From CAYXLW01 sp964466055 (GTDB taxonomy: Bacteria; Patescibacteriota; Gracilibacteria; GCA-2401425), in NCBI GenBank assembly GCA_964466055.1, contig CAYXLW010000002.1, positions 1-64,000 of the forward strand: a stretch of DNA of 64,000 nucleotides, read 5' to 3'. Shown piece after piece: positions 60,938-64,000 of this stretch; within the stretch, counting starts at the first letter, position 1; every line of letters begins with the position of its first letter. A program made the translations under genes and the position numbers. The notes below the pieces were generated by a model. It ran no database searches. It saw nothing but the letters and a program-made list of their open reading frames with translations, and was not told where the DNA came from.

Positions 60938-63145
60938 ATGATTTTTCTTGATTTAGAAACAACAGGCTTTGATCCCAAAAGTGATAAAATAATAGAATTT
61001 GCAGCAGTAAAAACAGATGATGATCTTAATGAAATAGAAACTTTGGAGTTTCTAGTAAATCCAGAAAAAGAAATCCCAGAAATTGTTTCTCAAATAACAA
61101 ATATCAATCAAGAAGTAGTAGACGGAGAAAAAACTTTTAATGAAAGAATCGAAGAAGTTAAAAAATTTATAGGAGATGAAATAATAGTAGGGCATAACAT
61201 ACAATTCGATATTTCTTTTCTCCAAGAGTATGACTTAGCAATTGAAAACAAGTTTATAGATACTTGTTATTTTGCAAATATTGCTCTTCCTCCTCAAAAA
61301 TCTTATGCTTTAGAAATTTTAAGTGATGTCCTAAATATTGAACATAAATATAAGCATAGAGCACTTGGGGATGTTTTGGCATCTATTGATTTAATGAAAA
61401 TTCTATATAGCGAAATATCTAATTTTTCAGAAAGTTTTTGGAGTGAGTTAGATAAATATAAAAATAAAAGTGAAAGTGAGCTTTTTAAATTAATATTTTC
61501 TTTAAAAGATAAAAATGTAGAAAAATTAGAAAAGGTAGAAGAGAGGGAATCTTCAGATTTTAATATCCAAGAGGATAACGCCCTATCCCGATCTAATCTG
61601 GACCCTTCTCAGGGGGATTTTAAATTGATACAAGCTAGTGATTTTAAAAATATTTTAAGCTTGTCTTCAGAGTTTATTAAAAACGGATATATATTATCCA
61701 TTCCTCAAAGATTTTTACAAGATTTTGAAGAACGGTTTAAAGTAGAAAATAAAGAGATTATTACTTTGTATTCTGCTAAAGATCATATATCACAAGAAAA
61801 GTTAGATAAGTTTTTAAAAAAGTCAGAATATGATGAATATGAATCTTTAATGTTATTGAAGCTCATAAGGAACAAGGTTTATGATAAAGCCCTTACACAA
61901 AAAGACTTAAATGTTCATTGGGGAGATGATGAGGTTTGGCAGTCATTAAACCAAACACACGAAGAAAGGAATAAAGAGATAGATAAAATAAGAAAAGATA
62001 ATACAGATAAGTCTTTTATTATTTCGCATGAAGAAATTTTTAAGGATGAATTTGAAGTAAGTAACGAAGAAAAAGTGTTGTTTTTAGACATACAAGAAGA
62101 GGATTTAGATAGAATATTCGGAGGAACTTTGTGTCAAAAAACTTTTCTAAATAGACTTGATGATGACTTGGAAAAGTCTTTTAATCTATTTTTTGAAAAA
62201 CTAGCAAACCTTTTTTTAGAAGAAGATGAAGAAATAGATTTTTATGGGAAACAAGTTTCACTTGAAACAGTGAATTCTTCATCTCCAGAATTTTTAGAAC
62301 TACAAAAAGAAGGATTAGAACTTGGTGAAAAATTACATGCTTCTTATCCTGATTTAAGATATTTTTCAGGTATCTTAACAAAATTTTTTAACAAAGATAT
62401 TGCGATAAGGTTTGTAAAAATAAATAAAGAAAGAATGGTGACTTTGAATGTTTATCCTCAAGAGTATCAAAAAATACTTGAAGATAAATTGCCTAAAAAT
62501 TCGGTATTTCTTGGCTTTTCATCAGCTATAAACAATGATTTTAGTTTTTATAAAGATCTTTTAGGAATAGTAGATGAAGGTAAATCTTTTGAGAATAAAA
62601 GTATTAAAATTCATTTACCTAAAGATGAGTTTCCTGGTGCTAAAAATCCTGAGCATATGCAAGAAGTTAAGAAGGAAATGGTTAATATTTTTAATAAACA
62701 TAAAGGAAGAATAATGGTTTTATGCTCTTCAAAAAAACAGATTGAGGATTTATTTTTATATTTTGCATTGGATGAGGAGTGGAAAGATAAGAGAAAATTT
62801 ATAGCTGTTGGTCTTTCTGGGGGGAAACACAAAATTTTACATACTTTAAATGCAAATGATTCTGCTGTGTTTTTCTGCTTAAAGGATTTTACGGATAATA
62901 TTGCTTTGGCGGAAATTGAGTTTGAGGCTGAGGTTATTGTTAAGATCCCATTTATTAATGGATATGATTTATTGAATAAGAAAAGAGGGGAGTTATGTGA
63001 AAATGAATTTGGTGATTATGTTTTGCCTAAATCTGTTTTGGAATTACAAAGGAGCGTTAGGCTTGTTAATGCTAAGAATTTGTATTTTTTAGACAACACT
63101 ATTAAAAATAATTGGGCGAAGGATTTTTTGAGGATTTTGAGATAG
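60938..63145 (+). CDS. DEDDh exonuclease fused to a degenerate DinG-like helicase region
   Basis: Residues 1-165 are a DnaQ-type 3'-5' exonuclease: FLDLETTG with D5 and E7, VGHNIQFDISFL, and HRALGDVLASIDLMK. The remaining part follows the order of DinG-family helicases: FIISHEEIF plus KVLFLDIQEEDLDRIF at the nucleic-acid/DEAH region, KGRIMVLCSSKKQIEDLF, and VLPKSVLELQRSVRLVNAKNLYFLDN at the C-terminal helicase end. No Walker A (GxGKT) motif is present, and the QxxGRxIR box is worn to QRSVRLV, so helicase activity is unlikely. Residues 214-228 (NALSRSNLDPSQGDF) come from a family A palindrome in the linker. B. subtilis-type DinG proteins share the exonuclease-helicase order. Confidence 0.75.
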   Translation: MIFLDLETTGFDPKSDKIIEFAAVKTDDDLNEIETLEFLVNPEKEIPEIVSQITNINQEVVDGEKTFNERIEEVKKFIGDEIIVGHNIQFDISFLQEYDLAIENKFIDTCYFANIALPPQKSYALEILSDVLNIEHKYKHRALGDVLASIDLMKILYSEISNFSESFWSELDKYKNKSESELFKLIFSLKDKNVEKLEKVEERESSDFNIQEDNALSRSNLDPSQGDFKLIQASDFKNILSLSSEFIKNGYILSIPQRFLQDFEERFKVENKEIITLYSAKDHISQEKLDKFLKKSEYDEYESLMLLKLIRNKVYDKALTQKDLNVHWGDDEVWQSLNQTHEERNKEIDKIRKDNTDKSFIISHEEIFKDEFEVSNEEKVLFLDIQEEDLDRIFGGTLCQKTFLNRLDDDLEKSFNLFFEKLANLFLEEDEEIDFYGKQVSLETVNSSSPEFLELQKEGLELGEKLHASYPDLRYFSGILTKFFNKDIAIRFVKINKERMVTLNVYPQEYQKILEDKLPKNSVFLGFSSAINNDFSFYKDLLGIVDEGKSFENKSIKIHLPKDEFPGAKNPEHMQEVKKEMVNIFNKHKGRIMVLCSSKKQIEDLFLYFALDEEWKDKRKFIAVGLSGGKHKILHTLNANDSAVFFCLKDFTDNIALAEIEFEAEVIVKIPFINGYDLLNKKRGELCENEFGDYVLPKSVLELQRSVRLVNAKNLYFLDNTIKNNWAKDFLRILR
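61574..61621 (+). repeat. Family A palindromic repeat inserted in the exonuclease/DinG-like gene
   Basis: AACGCCCTATCCCGATCTAA and TCTGGACCCTTCTCAGGGGG make up the element, which matches the proC copy at most positions and is read in the same frame. It encodes NALSRSNLDPSQGDF between the exonuclease and helicase-like parts. Four coding differences from the proC copy show the two are not a recent exact duplicate. Confidence 0.8.
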
Positions 63146-63155
63146 ATGATTTGGA

Positions 63156-63956
63156 TTAAAGATTATTTTTAGAGTATTTCTTAAAATTAATAACGAAATA
63201 CCCCTTTGTTACTCCGGGGTTTTTTATAATGTCATCTGCTGAAAGTTGCTTCCATTCTCCATTATTAAATCTCTTCATTTCTTGTACAATAAATAACATT
63301 TTGTCTTTTCCCGCCCATTTAATAAGGTTTAAAACATTCAAAATATTGTTTTGCTGGTTATTCCCGTGATACATTTTTAAAGAAAAATCTATATATAGTT
63401 TTCCCAATTCAATCCATTGCTCATTTGTAAGCCCTATATAATTGTCTTTGTTATTTGTCTCCCCATATCTACTGACTGCTATTCCCCTCCAGAACGCTCC
63501 TATTTCATAACGCATAAGTTCTAAATTTTCTTTAATTCCAGCTGTGGCTCTTAATATGAAATGACCACTTTCTGTTAATGATTTATGAATATTACTTAAA
63601 ATAGTTCTTTCTTCATCAGCTGTTTGACTGCCAAAGAAAAAATCTGTCATTACAATATCAAAATGTTCATTAAATCCCATCATTTTAGCATCTTGAATTA
63701 TTATTTTGTCTCTTTCTGGGTGTATCTGTCCTGCTTCTTTTATTATATTTATAGGGAAAGGTGAAATATCAATAGTGCAATGTTCTTTGATTTTTATATT
63801 ATTTCTTTTTAAAGCATCATACGATTTTAAATATGACGCGTACCCAGAAGACCCTAAAAGTAAAATATTATTTTCTTTTTTTAAAAATATATCATCTATG
63901 CTTAATTTAGATACGCCATCAAATGGTGTAGTGTAAGAAAAATCATCATGATACAA
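63156..63956 (-). CDS. Class I SAM-dependent methyltransferase-like protein
   Basis: A 266-residue protein. The Rossmann-like SAM fold is suggested by NILLLGSSGYASYLKSYDAL (motif I in a weak form), CTIDISPFPINII, IIIQDAKMMGF and FDIVMTDFFFGSQTADEERTILSNIHKSLTESGHFILR. This order (acidic strand end, DAxxM, D-x-VxTD) is typical. The last third is unlike common families. The start is TTG at 63954-63956. It converges with the exonuclease/DinG-like gene with an 10-base gap. The substrate is unknown. Confidence 0.6.
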   Translation of the reverse strand: MYHDDFSYTTPFDGVSKLSIDDIFLKKENNILLLGSSGYASYLKSYDALKRNNIKIKEHCTIDISPFPINIIKEAGQIHPERDKIIIQDAKMMGFNEHFDIVMTDFFFGSQTADEERTILSNIHKSLTESGHFILRATAGIKENLELMRYEIGAFWRGIAVSRYGETNNKDNYIGLTNEQWIELGKLYIDFSLKMYHGNNQQNNILNVLNLIKWAGKDKMLFIVQEMKRFNNGEWKQLSADDIIKNPGVTKGYFVINFKKYSKNNL

Positions 63957-64000
63957 AACACTAAAAAAACTTTGCCCTATAAAATAGGCAACGGTTTCTC

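Noticed and set aside
1..64000. Recoded UGA (genetic code 25 as in Gracilibacteria/Absconditabacteria)
   Set aside because: TGA ends trpB, prfA and the transketolase N-subunit gene at the expected lengths, and no gene needs TGA read-through.
1..64000. CRISPR array, prophage or integrated element
   Set aside because: No regularly spaced repeats, no phage structural genes, integrase or att-like duplications were seen; repeats found are dispersed small palindromes.

Overview
This AT-rich window uses the standard bacterial code: TGA is a genuine stop for several genes, including trpB, prfA and the transketolase N-subunit gene. The gene set and style suggest a streamlined bacterium, most likely a member of the Candidate Phyla Radiation (Patescibacteria). 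The reasons are orphan biosynthetic genes, an archaeal/eukaryotic-type prolyl-tRNA synthetase, a split transketolase, stand-alone ribE, purF and fhs, one-gene transcription units, AT-rich leaders without Shine-Dalgarno sequences, and many lineage-type hypothetical proteins. The phylum is an inference. No rRNA, tRNA, CRISPR array or intact mobile element was found.

Layout. 1-8.6 kb: ruvB, a DHH/DHHA1 phosphoesterase with a very long charged and Gln-rich tail, two hypotheticals, ribE, transketolase N-subunit and purF. 8.6-9.4 kb: a gene-free stretch carrying a strongly structured RNA candidate. 9.4-18.8 kb: gmk, trmD, a second DHH phosphoesterase, a lone receiver protein, proS, trpB, trpA, rpmA, prfA and a secreted Ig-like protein. 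18.8-22.5 kb: a decayed reading frame, a histidine kinase with HEAT-like and receiver domains, and a divergent OmpR-type regulator. 22.6-30 kb: a PdxS-like protein without catalytic lysines, secF, prs, transketolase C-subunit, an operator-flanked unknown gene and ppdK. 30-38.3 kb: a 1480-residue membrane/coiled-coil protein with a small partner, a truncated sugar-transferase-like protein, the cdaR/cdaA c-di-AMP synthesis pair and a VOC protein. 38.6-47.3 kb: ctlX-type hydrolase, TauE/SafE permease, an RluC/D pseudouridine synthase, uppS, fbp, frr, pyrH, fhs and ldh. 47.5-54.5 kb: a hypothetical, a polyprenyl glycosylphosphotransferase, a HEPN-like membrane protein, an AspD-like aminotransferase, rpoD and gatA. 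54.7-64 kb: two hypotheticals, uvrB, proC, a hypothetical, an exonuclease/DinG-like protein and a methyltransferase-like protein.

Functional themes are central carbon flow (split transketolase, fbp, ppdK, ldh), PRPP-linked nucleotide metabolism (prs, purF, gmk, pyrH), translation (proS, gatA, prfA, frr, rpmA, trmD), c-di-AMP signalling (cdaA/cdaR plus two DHH/DHHA1 proteins that could degrade it or nanoRNA), envelope work (uppS, sugar transferase, secF) and two-component signalling.

The most striking structure is a set of small palindromic repeats. One family (A) occurs between genes and also in frame inside two unrelated proteins (ProC and the exonuclease/DinG-like protein), where it encodes nearly the same 15-residue peptide. 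This resembles the Rickettsia palindromic elements. A second family (B) sits at four convergent gene junctions and in one copy is interrupted by a family A element. The structured RNA at about 8.88-9.22 kb is the other main candidate for something undescribed.
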